From assembly GCA_002493625.1 (NCBI GenBank), contig DKZK01000020.1, positions 7,355 to 66,387 of the forward strand: a DNA stretch of 59,033 bases. Direction: 5' to 3'. A model generated the notes under the pieces. That model worked only from the letters and a program-made list of their open reading frames with translations. It made no database searches and had not been told where the DNA came from. Position numbers and translations under genes: made by a program. Positions 15,765-23,683 of the stretch are shown here, one piece after another (positions within the stretch are counted from its first letter, which is position 1; each line of letters opens with the position of its first letter). The stretch is from Lachnospiraceae bacterium UBA7076. Its GTDB lineage: Bacteria > Bacillota > Clostridia > Lachnospirales > Lachnospiraceae.

Positions 15765-16727
15765 TTAGTTAAAATATACAACTTCCTCCTCGGCAGGCTT
15801 GGCTTTGTCAACCTTTGTTGCCTTTATGACAGGACCTTCACCCTCAAATTCAGGATAATATTCCTTTTCTATTATTCCCGTCACGGTAATCCACTGCCTG
15901 TCGCTCAAAACCTTTGCAGCGTCAAAATAACATTTAAAACCGATAAATGCTATGTCATCTGCGCAGCAGGTCATGGCAAAGCGTCCCGGAACAAACTCAT
16001 TTTTTGCATATTCCTTTGGCTTGTGAACCATAGCCTTAAAATGTATTTTTTTACCTACATACTTGTCAGGATTATCGCAGGCATCAATATAAAATATTCC
16101 AAAATCGTCATCCTCAAGCTCTATAACAGGCTGGTTTATGTCGTAAGGCAAATCCAGTTCCGAATTATCAATCTCTGCAAGACCATCCTTGTTTTCAAAT
16201 ATGACCTGCGCCCTTCTGTTTACAGCCTTGATGCTTCTTCTGTATTCCGCACGTCTTGTATTTTCATCACATCTGTTAAATATTATCATATCGGCAGCGG
16301 ACATGGCTTCAATCATCATCGCCTTCATATTGACAATATAAACATCAAAGGTCGTTGCATCAACAAATGAAATAACCTGAACAACCGTCCAGCCCTTTGG
16401 AACTCTTATGCCAAACAGCTTGTCAAGCTTCCATGTTCCGTTGTATTCAATCATAACCCTTGTAGGCTTATATTTATCCTGTAAATCAAGAAGATATTCC
16501 GTATTAAGGTTTGTCTCGTCAATATATTCCGTAAATATGTTCCTCTTTTTCAACTCCTCCTCGTCATATTCCTCCATTCCCTCCTCGCAGACTAAAAGCA
16601 GCGTGGGGTCACCCTCCGTAAAGCCCCTGTCTATAAGGGTTTCCTTTGCAAATGTTGTCTTTCCGCTCTCAAGGAAGCCGAGAAACATATACACGGGTAT
16701 TTCTTCAATCTCATCATTTCTATTCAT
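15765..16727 (-). CDS. CobW-like GTPase fused to a DUF1980/YcgQ-like C-terminal domain
   Basis: 320 residues from the ATG at 16727, 12 bases after AAAGG; a longer frame starts with a TTG lacking a site. The N-terminal G domain has P-loop GFLESGKTT (17-25) and guanine motif NRCD (151-154), but lacks the CxCC metal motif of CobW proteins. The last 110 residues (about 210-320: YVGKKIHFKAMVHKP, FAMTCCADD, WITVTGII) resemble the C-terminal domain of YcgQ/DUF1980 membrane proteins, which accompany YcgR permeases and are Zur-regulated in Bacillus. A metal-handling role is inferred from this domain, from the CobW gene upstream and the Zur-like gene downstream. Confidence 0.8.
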   Translation of the reverse strand: MNRNDEIEEIPVYMFLGFLESGKTTFAKETLIDRGFTEGDPTLLLVCEEGMEEYDEEELKKRNIFTEYIDETNLNTEYLLDLQDKYKPTRVMIEYNGTWKLDKLFGIRVPKGWTVVQVISFVDATTFDVYIVNMKAMMIEAMSAADMIIFNRCDENTRRAEYRRSIKAVNRRAQVIFENKDGLAEIDNSELDLPYDINQPVIELEDDDFGIFYIDACDNPDKYVGKKIHFKAMVHKPKEYAKNEFVPGRFAMTCCADDIAFIGFKCYFDAAKVLSDRQWITVTGIIEKEYYPEFEGEGPVIKATKVDKAKPAEEEVVYFN

Positions 16728-16776
16728 AAAATAACACAACCTTTCACACTCAGTACATATAGTACATATTACCTGA

Positions 16777-18003
16777 TTAGCTTAATTTAAACAGCTTTGC
16801 AATATTGCCCTCATTCAGGTTGCTGCCTATAACGCAAAGCTTTCCTGTGTAATCAGGATTTCCTTTTCTTATCTCATATTCCCCCGGCGTAAGGTCAAAA
16901 TAAAGCCACTCATTTCCGGTGCCGGAAACGCTGCCCTTTGCCCGAAGAATAATTCCGCAGTCATTTTCCTCTTTTGCAAGCTCCTCCAATATAGCTTTCA
17001 TCTCATCCTCAGAATATTTCATGCTTGTCTCCACGCCCCAGCTCGTAAATACATCATCTGCATGATGATGGTGATGCTCATGGTCGTGATCGTGGCATCC
17101 GCATGTGCAGTCCTCGCCATGCTCGTGATGATGATGCTCGTGTCCATCGTGGTCGTGATGATGCTCATGCCCATCATGGTCGTGGTCGTGACATCCGCAT
17201 GTGCAGTCCTCACCATGCTCGTGGTGATGCTCATGCTCATCATGGTCGTGATGGTGCTCATGCTCGTCATGGTCGTGATGCTCGTGTCCGTCATGGTCGT
17301 GGCATCCGCATGTGCAGTCCTCGCCATGCTCATGATGATGGTGGTCGTGGTGGTGATGCTCATGCTCTGCCATTTTTTTAGCTTCCTCTATCATTTTATC
17401 CAATGAATTTGCATGCTCCATAGCATCAAGAATAATCTTTGCATCCAAATCATCCCACGGGGTTGTAATAATTGACGCCTCACTGTTATGTTCCCTCAGC
17501 ATATTAACCGCAGCTTCCACCTTATCGTCAGATACATTTTGTGTACGGCTTAAAATAATCGTTCCTGCGCTCTCCACCTGATTGTTGAAAAACTCGCCAA
17601 AATTCTTCATATACATTTTGCATTTCGAAACATCCACTACCGTTGTTGCGCTGTTTACTACAATGTCCGCAGACGCCTTAACGTCCTCCACCGCTTTTAT
17701 TACGTCGGAAAGCTTGCCGACTCCTGACGGCTCAATGATAATTCTGTCAGGCGCATACTCATCGATTACTTTCTTTAATGCAGTACCAAAATCGCCCACA
17801 AGGGAACAGCATATACAGCCTGAATTCATTTCCGTTATCTCTATGCCCGCATCCTTTAAAAATCCGCCGTCTATGCCAATCTCACCAAATTCATTTTCAA
17901 TGAGCACAAGCTTTTCACCCTGAAACACCTGATTAATAAGCTTCTTAATCAGCGTTGTTTTTCCGGCGCCTAAAAATCCTGATATAATGTCTATCTTTGT
18001 CAT
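16777..18003 (-). CDS. CobW/ZNG1-type G3E GTPase, zinc metallochaperone with His-rich insert
   Basis: 408 residues. P-loop GFLGAGKTT (9-17) and the metal-binding CxCC motif SGCICC (C63, C65, C66) identify the CobW/YciC/YeiR family, which uses GTP to load metal into client proteins. Between the G domain and the C-terminal CobW_C domain (about 325-408) is a roughly 100-residue Cys/His/Asp stretch (213-315) with three copies of GEDCTCGCHDHD separated by HEHHHDHD runs, a strong metal-binding insert. The usual NKxD is SRTQ. AGGAGG-like CGGAGG precedes the ATG. It is the first gene of the metal operon, with its own promoter at 18133-18160. Confidence 0.92.
   Translation of the reverse strand: MTKIDIISGFLGAGKTTLIKKLINQVFQGEKLVLIENEFGEIGIDGGFLKDAGIEITEMNSGCICCSLVGDFGTALKKVIDEYAPDRIIIEPSGVGKLSDVIKAVEDVKASADIVVNSATTVVDVSKCKMYMKNFGEFFNNQVESAGTIILSRTQNVSDDKVEAAVNMLREHNSEASIITTPWDDLDAKIILDAMEHANSLDKMIEEAKKMAEHEHHHHDHHHHEHGEDCTCGCHDHDGHEHHDHDEHEHHHDHDEHEHHHEHGEDCTCGCHDHDHDGHEHHHDHDGHEHHHHEHGEDCTCGCHDHDHEHHHHHADDVFTSWGVETSMKYSEDEMKAILEELAKEENDCGIILRAKGSVSGTGNEWLYFDLTPGEYEIRKGNPDYTGKLCVIGSNLNEGNIAKLFKLS
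17055..17370 (-). repeat. In-frame tandem repeats coding the His-rich metal-binding insert
   Basis: Three copies of a block encoding HEHGEDCTCGCHDHD lie at about 17090-17130, 17190-17230 and 17305-17345, joined by degenerate CATCATGACCATGAC-type units. Similar nucleotide sequence between copies points to duplication rather than independent enrichment. Confidence 0.85.
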
Positions 18004-18132
18004 TTTGTTACCTCCGTCCTTTGAACGTCAGCCCATTAAAATTTGCTTTCAGCAATGGGTCGACACAATCATTTTTGTATCCATCATTATTCATCTGATA
18101 AGTCAATGGATACTTCAATTTCTTCTATGAAT

Positions 18133-18160
18133 AATATACACCAAATGAAAAAACTGTCAA
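18133..18160 (-). promoter_or_regulatory. Sigma-A promoter of the cobW operon
   Basis: Minus strand: -35 TTGACA (18160-18155), 16 bases, -10 TATATT (18138-18133). It is the only good promoter upstream of the His-rich CobW gene. Confidence 0.7.
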
Positions 18161-18190
18161 CCCTGACGTTTCTGCATTTTTCTGATAAAT

Positions 18191-18243
18191 AGTCAAAAAC
18201 CCCGCCACAAGCAGTCACTTGGCCCGTTGCTCGCAGGAATAAA
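18191..18243. repeat. 53-bp dispersed repeat, copy 1
   Basis: Aligns without gaps to 57051-57103 (45 of 53 identical by eye), both in the same orientation on the plus strand. The shared core is CAAGCAGTCACTTGG. Neither copy is in a convincing gene. Confidence 0.75.
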
Positions 18244-18358
18244 TCAATAGATATCATCTGCAAAAAAACAAGCATCCATTCACACATCGTCAAAGACCTG
18301 ACGATGCGCAAACAAATGCTTTCATTTTTATATGCGGCGACATATTTCTTATTTTACT

Positions 18359-19264
18359 TTATATAAGCGATGTACTGAAATATCTTTCTACCCTGTCAGG
18401 GAGCACAGTTGCTATAACCTTATCATCACCGTATTTTTTTGCCATCTCCATTGCTGCCCATACGTTTGCTCCTGACGACGTGCCCACAAGAAGCCCCTGA
18501 ACCCTTGCGAGCTCCCTTGCCGTGTTTATGGCATCCTCATCCGTGACCTCAACAATATCCGTTATAATACTCGTATCAAGTATTGCAGGGATAAATCCGT
18601 CTCCGATACCCTGTATCTGATGAAGTCCCGGCTCGTCACCCAGAAGCGCAGACACATTCTTTGGCTCCACGGCAACAATCTTTGTATCAGGATTCTTTTC
18701 AAGAAGGTATTTTGCTACGCCTGCAAGAGTACCTCCGCTTCCGATACCTGACACATATACGTCTATAGGCTTCCCCAACTGCTCACAAAGCTCTACAGCC
18801 GTTGTCCTGTAATGTATATCGGGATTTGCCGGATTTTCAAACTGCTGCGGCATAAAATATTTATCAGGATTCTGCTTTAACAATCTTTCCGCCTCAGCCA
18901 CAGAGCCGCCTATGCTTAGCTTTGGCTCCGTCAGAACAAGCTCGGCGCCTAGCGCCTTTATAATTTTCTTCCGCTCCTCGCTCATATTTTCAGGCATAAC
19001 AATGATAACCTTATACCCTTTTCTCACTCCGCAAAGAGCAAGTCCGATTCCCGTATTACCGCTTGTGGGCTCAATTATTGTCATGCCCGGCTTAAGCCTT
19101 CCCTCACGCTCTGCCACCTCAAGCATATTCTTTGCAATTCTGTCCTTAATGCTTCCTCCGGGATTTAAAAATTCCGCCTTTGCATAAATATTTAATCCCG
19201 TTGCCTCCTTAAGACACATAAGGGGCGTATCTCCTATTAAATCCAAAACATTATTGTAAAACAT
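18359..19264 (-). CDS. cysK: Cysteine synthase A (O-acetylserine sulfhydrylase)
   Basis: 301 residues, normal length. PLP-binding lysine K40 lies in PGGSIKDR, the substrate loop is EPTSGNTG, and the phosphate-binding glycine loop is GIGSGGTLAG. It makes cysteine from O-acetylserine and sulfide. The C-terminal PDRVERYFST is typical of CysK. A GAGG site precedes the ATG and a -10 lies 34 bp upstream. It appears monocistronic. Cystathionine beta-synthase and CysM are close relatives, but the motifs favour CysK. Confidence 0.94.
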   Translation of the reverse strand: MFYNNVLDLIGDTPLMCLKEATGLNIYAKAEFLNPGGSIKDRIAKNMLEVAEREGRLKPGMTIIEPTSGNTGIGLALCGVRKGYKVIIVMPENMSEERKKIIKALGAELVLTEPKLSIGGSVAEAERLLKQNPDKYFMPQQFENPANPDIHYRTTAVELCEQLGKPIDVYVSGIGSGGTLAGVAKYLLEKNPDTKIVAVEPKNVSALLGDEPGLHQIQGIGDGFIPAILDTSIITDIVEVTDEDAINTARELARVQGLLVGTSSGANVWAAMEMAKKYGDDKVIATVLPDRVERYFSTSLI

Positions 19265-19297
19265 AATATCTGCCTCTTTTTTATTTTTTTCTAAGAT

Positions 19298-19303
19298 ATT
19301 ATA
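19298..19303 (-). promoter_or_regulatory. -10 box upstream of cysK
   Basis: Minus strand TATAAT in GTGTTATAATATC, 34 bases upstream of the ATG. The -35 is poor (TTAGTA with 19-bp spacing). Confidence 0.5.
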
Positions 19304-19447
19304 ACACTATTTTTAAAATGTGTACTAACTTTTTTATTTAAATAAAACGGATAAAATTAACCTTTCGTATCATTTTTGTAAATAAAGATGTTCAAAGCTC
19401 TGACTTTTCAGACATCCGTTGTGCAATACAGACAAATCGACAAGCAT

Positions 19448-20311
19448 CTATACTTTGTCATTCAAGCCGGTTACATTAACATCCATATGATTATATGGTA
19501 TGCTTATATCATTTGCATCAAAGCTCTCCTTAATGGTTTCCGTCATTTCCCATTTTGCCTGCCAGTAATCTTCTGTGTTTACATAACATCTTATACCCAT
19601 ATTGATTGCGCTCTCACCAAACGAATCCACAAATACGCTTACTTCCCTGTCAGCATCATAATAACTGCAAGACGTTATTACATTTTCAAGAACAGACTTA
19701 ACAAGCTTAATATCCGAATCATATGCCACGCCCACCGTTATATCCAGCCTTCTGGTCTTTTCCGCAGTAAGGTTAATAAGGGAATTTGCAGTGATGTTTC
19801 CGTTTGGAATAACGATAATTCTGTTATCGTAGGTGCGAAGCTTTGTGTAGAATATATCTATGGACACAACCGTTCCCTCGCATTTCTTATCATTTTCAAT
19901 AATGTAGTCCCCCACACGAAAGGGCTTCATTAAAAGTATAAGAACTCCTCCTGCAAAGTTTGCAAGGCTTCCCTGTAAGGCAAGACCAACGGCAAGACTT
20001 GCCGTTCCGAGTATTGTAACAAGGGATGTAACCTGAAAGCCCATAGTGGCTGCCGCCATTATAAATACAACGGCATAAAGCATGCCTCTGATAAGGGACA
20101 GCAAAAAGCCTGAGATACTGCTCTCAAGCCCCGCCTTATCAAAAGAACGCTTTATTATTTTTACAACAAGCTTTACAAGCTTTGTTCCAATGAAAATAAA
20201 AATCAGTGCAATTAAAACCTCAAGCGCCTTATCCACTAACCAGTCCAAAAATCTCTCCATATATATATCAAGCTTACTTTTTTCAATATCGCTTAATTCT
20301 GTTATAAGCAT
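19448..20311 (-). CDS. Small-conductance mechanosensitive channel (MscS family)
   Basis: 287 residues, the minimal MscS size. Three membrane helices: about 30-50, 65-90 and the pore helix TM3 (GTASLAVGLALQGSLANFAGGVLIL, about 100-124), whose Gly/Ala pattern is the family hallmark. A beta domain follows (VGDYIIE, YTKLRTYDNRIIVIPNGNI), then a C-terminal alpha/beta domain. It releases solutes during osmotic downshock. GGAGGGAAT stands directly before the ATG. Convergent or same-strand partners are too distant for an operon. Confidence 0.92.
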   Translation of the reverse strand: MLITELSDIEKSKLDIYMERFLDWLVDKALEVLIALIFIFIGTKLVKLVVKIIKRSFDKAGLESSISGFLLSLIRGMLYAVVFIMAAATMGFQVTSLVTILGTASLAVGLALQGSLANFAGGVLILLMKPFRVGDYIIENDKKCEGTVVSIDIFYTKLRTYDNRIIVIPNGNITANSLINLTAEKTRRLDITVGVAYDSDIKLVKSVLENVITSCSYYDADREVSVFVDSFGESAINMGIRCYVNTEDYWQAKWEMTETIKESFDANDISIPYNHMDVNVTGLNDKV

Positions 20312-20441
20312 ATTCCCTCCATCTGTAAAAAAGAATTAGATATTTGCGAAACCCTGTTTTTGCTAACGTCCGTTTCACAACTATGTTTAAAAAAAGCGTT
20401 TTAAAATCAATTAATACAATTTAAAGAATTATCTAACCAAA

Positions 20442-20525
20442 TCAGAAAAAAGGTACGGAAGCATATACAGTTAAACGATGCACCATTTTGGGTGGGTCAT
20501 TCAACAAATCTTTGTCGCTTGCCAT
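20442..20525 (-). CDS. Possible micro-ORF (27 codons) containing the NDPPKM motif
   Basis: An ATG at 20525 follows GGAGG by ten bases (a second in-frame ATG at 20531 is closer), five bases after the stop of the lipoprotein gene. It encodes 27 residues including NDPPKMVHRLT. The motif segment matches NDPPKMAHRST encoded by the second repeat copy at about 21303. The match is the direct repeat itself, so the coding role is a hypothesis. Confidence 0.35.
   Translation of the reverse strand: MASDKDLLNDPPKMVHRLTVYASVPFF
20474..20503. repeat. 30-bp direct repeat, copy 1 (downstream of the lipoprotein gene)
   Basis: Core CCATTTTGGGTGGGTCATTC. Identical at 26 of 30 positions to 21303-21332, same orientation, 829 bp apart. 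The two copies bracket the lipoprotein gene. Confidence 0.8.
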
Positions 20526-20543
20526 AACCATATCCTCCAAATT

Positions 20544-21170
20544 TTATTTTTCTTTTTGCAAATCTGCATATGTTATTATAATCTTAATTACTGTACCCTT
20601 TTCATCAAAGGCAATACTAAGTTCTTGTTCATTTAACGGCCCCAAATTCGTACTGTCATTATTCATAGTGCCATAGTGATAATTTCCAGATTTTTCACTA
20701 ATTTCATTTGGCTCTCCATATCTTTCGATTACCTCCTGCTTTGTTGATACCAATGGAATCAGATCATCTATTGAGGAATCCTCAGTTTCAATTCCTAAAT
20801 TATAAATGATTCCTTCCATTTCATTACCTTCATAGTAATTTCTAACAGTGCCAACAAACCATTCTTCATCATTATAATAGACATAAACCAGACCATTTCC
20901 ATCACTTCCTACCCATGAACTTTCATGTTCTTTCCATGTCCAACCCTCTTCCAAATCACTTAATGCTATTGGGATTTCAAATGGCTGACCTTTAATAATA
21001 ATACTTTTTCTTATACGTTCTATATCAAAGCCCTCTGTCTCTTCTGTTTGAGATATAGCCTGTTCCGTCTCTGGCTCGTTTACTAAGCTACTGTCAATTT
21101 GTTTGCCACAAGCTACTGTACCTGATACCAACATCAATAATACCAGCATTAACATTATCTTTCTTCTCAT
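20544..21170 (-). CDS. Putative lipoprotein of unknown function
   Basis: 208 residues. A lipoprotein signal peptide is clear: charged MRRK, hydrophobic MLMLVLLMLVSGT, lipobox TVAC (Cys21). An acidic linker (about 25-50) leads to a mixed alpha/beta domain with repeated YYND/YYEG and a YGEPNE segment, resembling small outer-face domains of Firmicutes lipoproteins; no family is recognised. AGGAGG precedes the ATG. It is flanked by direct repeats (20474 and 21303) and may therefore be a recent insertion. A possible micro-ORF follows directly. Confidence 0.8.
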   Translation of the reverse strand: MRRKIMLMLVLLMLVSGTVACGKQIDSSLVNEPETEQAISQTEETEGFDIERIRKSIIIKGQPFEIPIALSDLEEGWTWKEHESSWVGSDGNGLVYVYYNDEEWFVGTVRNYYEGNEMEGIIYNLGIETEDSSIDDLIPLVSTKQEVIERYGEPNEISEKSGNYHYGTMNNDSTNLGPLNEQELSIAFDEKGTVIKIIITYADLQKEK

Positions 21171-21302
21171 AAATACCTCCTGCTATTATTTGTTATATTG
21201 CTTTCCCAAATGCCTTCATCGCCCTTCCTTCCTAACTCATACTATGTATATAACTTTACATACTACGCCTTCAGTACTTGCCTGATTATTCCCTTTTCGT
21301 TG

Positions 21303-21332
21303 AACGATGCGCCATTTTGGGCGGGTCATTCA
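21303..21332. repeat. 30-bp direct repeat, copy 2 (upstream of the lipoprotein gene)
   Basis: Core CCATTTTGGGCGGGTCATTC. On the minus strand it sits in a 15-codon frame coding NDPPKMAHRST, without a ribosome site. See copy 1 at 20474. Confidence 0.8.
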
Positions 21333-21375
21333 TCATAGTATTATGTTTTTTTTAATGAGATTAAAACATAGGACT

Positions 21376-21426
21376 AAAAATTGCTCATCCGACATGGCTG
21401 GATAGCCATTGTCAGATGGGCAATTT
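21376..21426 (-). terminator. Rho-independent terminator after glgB
   Basis: Minus strand AAATTGCCCATCTGACA...GATGAGCAATTTTT: a stem of about 19 bp with few mismatches around ATCCAG, followed by a T run. It lies 33 bp past the glgB stop. Confidence 0.85.
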
Positions 21427-21458
21427 AAAAGTACCAATATTCTCAAACGGTTTTTAAT

Positions 21459-23666
21459 TTACTTTCCTATTTTCTTTTTAAATACTGCTATTGAAAGCGG
21501 CGGAACATTTACTGATATATAATGCTCCTGTCCGTCACATTCTTCCTTTTTCGCCTGCTTTGCAACCTTGTTATTTCTTCCCTCACCGCCATATTTTGAG
21601 CTGTCGCTTGAAAATATTTCCTGCCACTTTCCGCCTGCCGGAACGCCAAGCTTGTAAGACTTATGCTCTATCGGAGTAAAGTTACATATTACAACAAGAT
21701 TATCAGCTTCCTTTTTTCCGCGTCTGATATATGACAGCAGACTTGTATTCGCGCTGTTGCAGTTTATCCATTCAAAGCCCTCCGGATTGCCGTCAAGCTC
21801 ATAGAGCGCCGGCTCCGTTTTATAAAGATAATTAAGCTCCTTGACATATCCCTGCATAAACACATGGGCATCAAATTCAAACAGGGACCAGTCAACCTCC
21901 TGACCCTCGTTAAACTCTGCAAACTGCGCTATCTCCTGTCCCATAAAGAGGAGCTTTTTGCCGGGATGTGTCGCCATATATCCATACGCAACTCTTAAAT
22001 TTGAAAATTTATCCTCATAGCCTCCGGGCATTTTGCTAATCATGGAGCCCTTTTCATGCACAACCTCGTCATGTGAAAGCACAAGCATAAACTTCTCACT
22101 GTACTCGTAAACCATACTGAAGGTGAGCTGATTATGATGATACTTTCTGTATAACGGATCAAGCTTGATATAGTCAAGAAAATCATTCATCCAGCCCATA
22201 TTCCACTTGAAATCAAAGCCAAGTCCTCCCTCCTCAACGGAATGGGTCATCATAGGCCATGCAGTGGACTCCTCGGCAATCATCATAACTCCCTTGTGAA
22301 GCTCATGCATTTTGCCGTTAAGCTCCTTAATAAAATCTATTGCCTCAAGATTTTCATTTCCGCCATATTTGTTAGGAAGCCACTGTCCGGCGTTTCTTCC
22401 GTAATCCAGATACAGCATGGAGGCTACCGCATCCATTCTGATACCGTCAACATGATATTTCTCCGCCCAGTAAAGCGCATTGGCAACAAGGAAGTTTCTC
22501 ACTTCATTTCTGCCATAATTAAATATATATGTTCCCCAATGAGGGTGTTCCCCTCTCCTTGGATCCTCATGCTCATAAAGACATGTCCCATCAAATCTTC
22601 CAAGTCCATGCTCATCCTTTGGAAAATGAGCAGGCACCCAGTCAATAATTACACCTATTCCTTTGCTGTGAAGATAGTCAACAAAGTACATAAAATCTGT
22701 CGGCTGACCATACCTGGAAGTAGGCGCATAATACCCCGTAACCTGATAACCCCATGAAGGGTCATAGGGATGTTCCATAATCGGCATAAGCTCAACGTAA
22801 TTATAATTCATCATAATCAGGTAATCGGCAAGCTTAACCGCTAAATCCCTGTAACTGTAAAATTCCCTTCCATCCTCAGGCTTTTTCCATGCACCAAGAT
22901 GCATCTCATATATGGAAATCGGCTTTTCAAGCTGGTTTGTCTTTTCCCTTTCAGCCATCCATTTGCTGTCCTTCCACTTGTATGACAAATCAACAATCCT
23001 TGAAGCATTTGCAGGTCTTACCTCGCTGCTAAAGGCATAAGGATCACTTTTCATAAACACATTTCCGGACTTTGCGCATATTTCGTATTTGTATATTTCA
23101 CCTACATATTTACCCGGTATAAAAAGCTCAAATATGCCGGAGTAATCAAGCTTTCGCATAGGATGCCTTCTTCCATCCCAATTGTTGAAATTACCTACAA
23201 CCGACACACGTTCCGCATTTGGCGCCCATACCGAAAACAAAACTCCGTCAACCCCGTCAACGGTCATAACATGCGCACCCATTTTTTCGTATATTCTGTA
23301 ATGTTCTCCCTCATTAAAAAGACTTATATCGATAGGGTCTAAAACCGGCTCGAAAATATAAGGGTCAATATAAGTAATTTCTTCACCGTTATCAAATTTA
23401 ACATCCAAAACATAGTCAAAGCTTTTTTTATCTTTTATTACAACTGAATAAAATCCCGGAACCCTGTCTGAGACAAGGGTATACCTTTTATCTGTGGCTG
23501 AATCTATTGCAGTGACAACCTTTGCATCAGGAATGTACGCATTGATATATACATCATCTATGCATTCATGCATACCAAGTATATGATGGGGATTATTATG
23601 TCTGCCATTTGTCAGCGCTTCAACCTCCATCCAATTTATTGCAAATACTTCTTTTCTTTTGGACAT
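21459..23666 (-). CDS. glgB: 1,4-alpha-glucan branching enzyme
   Basis: 735 residues, normal for two-domain N-terminal GlgB. An N1 domain (about 10-110) and CBM48 (GVLFSVWAPNAERVSVVGNF, 141-160) lead into the GH13 barrel: DWVPAHF (342-348), catalytic nucleophile D412 (DGIRMDAV), acid/base E465 (IAEES) and SHDEV. It forms alpha-1,6 branches in glycogen. GAGGAG precedes the ATG. It follows the DUF1015 gene by 17 bp, so they are probably co-transcribed, and a strong terminator ends it. No other glycogen genes are in the window. Confidence 0.96.
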   Translation of the reverse strand: MSKRKEVFAINWMEVEALTNGRHNNPHHILGMHECIDDVYINAYIPDAKVVTAIDSATDKRYTLVSDRVPGFYSVVIKDKKSFDYVLDVKFDNGEEITYIDPYIFEPVLDPIDISLFNEGEHYRIYEKMGAHVMTVDGVDGVLFSVWAPNAERVSVVGNFNNWDGRRHPMRKLDYSGIFELFIPGKYVGEIYKYEICAKSGNVFMKSDPYAFSSEVRPANASRIVDLSYKWKDSKWMAEREKTNQLEKPISIYEMHLGAWKKPEDGREFYSYRDLAVKLADYLIMMNYNYVELMPIMEHPYDPSWGYQVTGYYAPTSRYGQPTDFMYFVDYLHSKGIGVIIDWVPAHFPKDEHGLGRFDGTCLYEHEDPRRGEHPHWGTYIFNYGRNEVRNFLVANALYWAEKYHVDGIRMDAVASMLYLDYGRNAGQWLPNKYGGNENLEAIDFIKELNGKMHELHKGVMMIAEESTAWPMMTHSVEEGGLGFDFKWNMGWMNDFLDYIKLDPLYRKYHHNQLTFSMVYEYSEKFMLVLSHDEVVHEKGSMISKMPGGYEDKFSNLRVAYGYMATHPGKKLLFMGQEIAQFAEFNEGQEVDWSLFEFDAHVFMQGYVKELNYLYKTEPALYELDGNPEGFEWINCNSANTSLLSYIRRGKKEADNLVVICNFTPIEHKSYKLGVPAGGKWQEIFSSDSSKYGGEGRNNKVAKQAKKEECDGQEHYISVNVPPLSIAVFKKKIGK

Positions 23667-23683
23667 AACCGCTTATCTCCTCT

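Larger units (their letters stand above)
18004..18358. other. 355-bp intergenic region: cobW leader, promoter and a dispersed repeat
   Basis: No gene supported. The cobW mRNA leader is about 120 bases and contains two inverted repeats: CCCATT/AATGGG (18032-18059) around TTGCT/AGCAA, and GTATCCAT/ATGGATAC (18077-18113). Further upstream is the repeat at 18191-18243. I saw no clear Zur box with the Bacillus consensus. Confidence 0.6.

Noticed and set aside
15750..16370. 206-codon plus-strand frame opposite the CobW-DUF1980 gene
   Set aside because: Antisense to a gene with good motifs; hydrophobic and aromatic composition typical of a shadow frame.
17062..17406. Overlapping plus- and minus-strand frames in the His-rich repeat region
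   Set aside because: Repeats keep several frames open; only the frame continuing the CobW GTPase has start, stop and domain support.
18087..18311. 74-codon minus-strand frame in the cobW upstream region
   Set aside because: It spans the cobW promoter and the dispersed repeat, has no ribosome site, and the second repeat copy does not keep the frame.
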